A DNA stretch of 64,000 bases. Origin: an uncultured Algibacter sp. GTDB taxonomy: Bacteria; Bacteroidota; Bacteroidia; Flavobacteriales; Flavobacteriaceae. Below are positions 63,931-64,000 of the stretch, one piece after another. Every line of letters begins with the position of its first letter. Positions within the stretch are counted from its first letter, which is position 1. The position numbers and the translations under genes were made by a program. The notes under the pieces are model-generated. The model worked only from the letters and a program-made list of their open reading frames with translations, was not told the origin of the DNA and made no database searches. The stretch is taken from contig NZ_CANLZX010000016.1 of NCBI RefSeq assembly GCF_947495675.1, forward strand, positions 38,812 to 102,811. The letters run 5' to 3'.

Positions 63931-64000
63931 TTACAATCTATTAAATTAGATAAATAAACAGAAAAGACAAAAGAGAGGAATAAGGTTAATATACACGCAG
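63931..64000. other. Window end, beginning of a further block
   Basis: Seventy bases of AT-rich sequence with no recognisable gene; a fifth block could begin here. Confidence 0.3.

Noticed and set aside
1..64000. tRNA or rRNA genes, and an integrase or tyrosine recombinase gene
   Set aside because: None was recognised by eye on either strand; a covariance or profile search would be needed to exclude a divergent one.

Overview
The window is AT-rich, densely packed bacterial chromosome from a member of the Flavobacteriia (phylum Bacteroidota), most likely a marine flavobacterium. This assignment rests on several gene types: a SusC/SusD polysaccharide utilization locus run by a hybrid two-component system, a PorP/SprF protein and a PorG-like protein of the type IX secretion system, a short 287-residue primary sigma factor, DUF6090 proteins, and promoters of the Bacteroidota TTTG-N19-TAnnTTTG type. 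No rRNA, tRNA, CRISPR array, transposase or integrase gene was recognised.

Left part (1-13000). The tail of a cytochrome oxidase accessory cluster (partial gene, SCO1, DUF420, small CxxC membrane protein) is followed by a complete MacAB-TolC-type efflux operon (ATPase, two permeases, adaptor, outer membrane channel). Then come a TlpA-like thioredoxin and tsaB. On the minus strand sit an MscS channel, a DUF1304 protein and dodecin. A plus-strand GH3 beta-glucosidase-like gene follows.

PUL (13400-27925, minus strand). In transcription order this is a hybrid sensor/regulator, a GH3 enzyme with a PA14 insert, SusC, SusD, a surface glycan-binding lipoprotein and a GH10 endo-xylanase. It reads as a xylan or xylo-oligosaccharide system: surface GH10 cuts, SusD and the binding protein capture, SusC imports, the GH3 trims, and the hybrid regulator senses the product.

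Core region (28270-58807). Mostly housekeeping genes: Nfu scaffold, PorP/SprF, VWA lipoprotein, LytS/LytR-type pair, gamma carbonic anhydrase, murI, and the envelope cluster porG-uppS-bamA-skp-skp with nadK and a CBS protein upstream. Then pdxJ, an alpha/beta hydrolase, a holin-like protein, tig-clpP-clpX, a GH3-type acyl-adenylating enzyme, a DUF2797 protein, rpsU, rpoD, an AsmA protein, a queuosine-precursor transporter and a FolK-deoxynucleoside kinase fusion. A structured repeat sits in the 3' untranslated region of the AsmA gene.

Right end (58830-64000) is accessory DNA and the most interesting part. Five related, same-orientation, roughly 130-base imperfect palindromes (A-E) separate four gene blocks: an SnoaL-like lipoprotein, two DUF6090 proteins, and a three-gene module that looks like a toxin-antitoxin-SecB-like chaperone system. 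The last bases of each repeat are complementary to the first bases of the NEXT repeat, across the gene block, and every block's final stop codon lies within about 15 bases of a repeat. Both are hallmarks of integron gene cassettes and attC sites, so this may be an integrase-less, attC-like cassette array in a flavobacterium.
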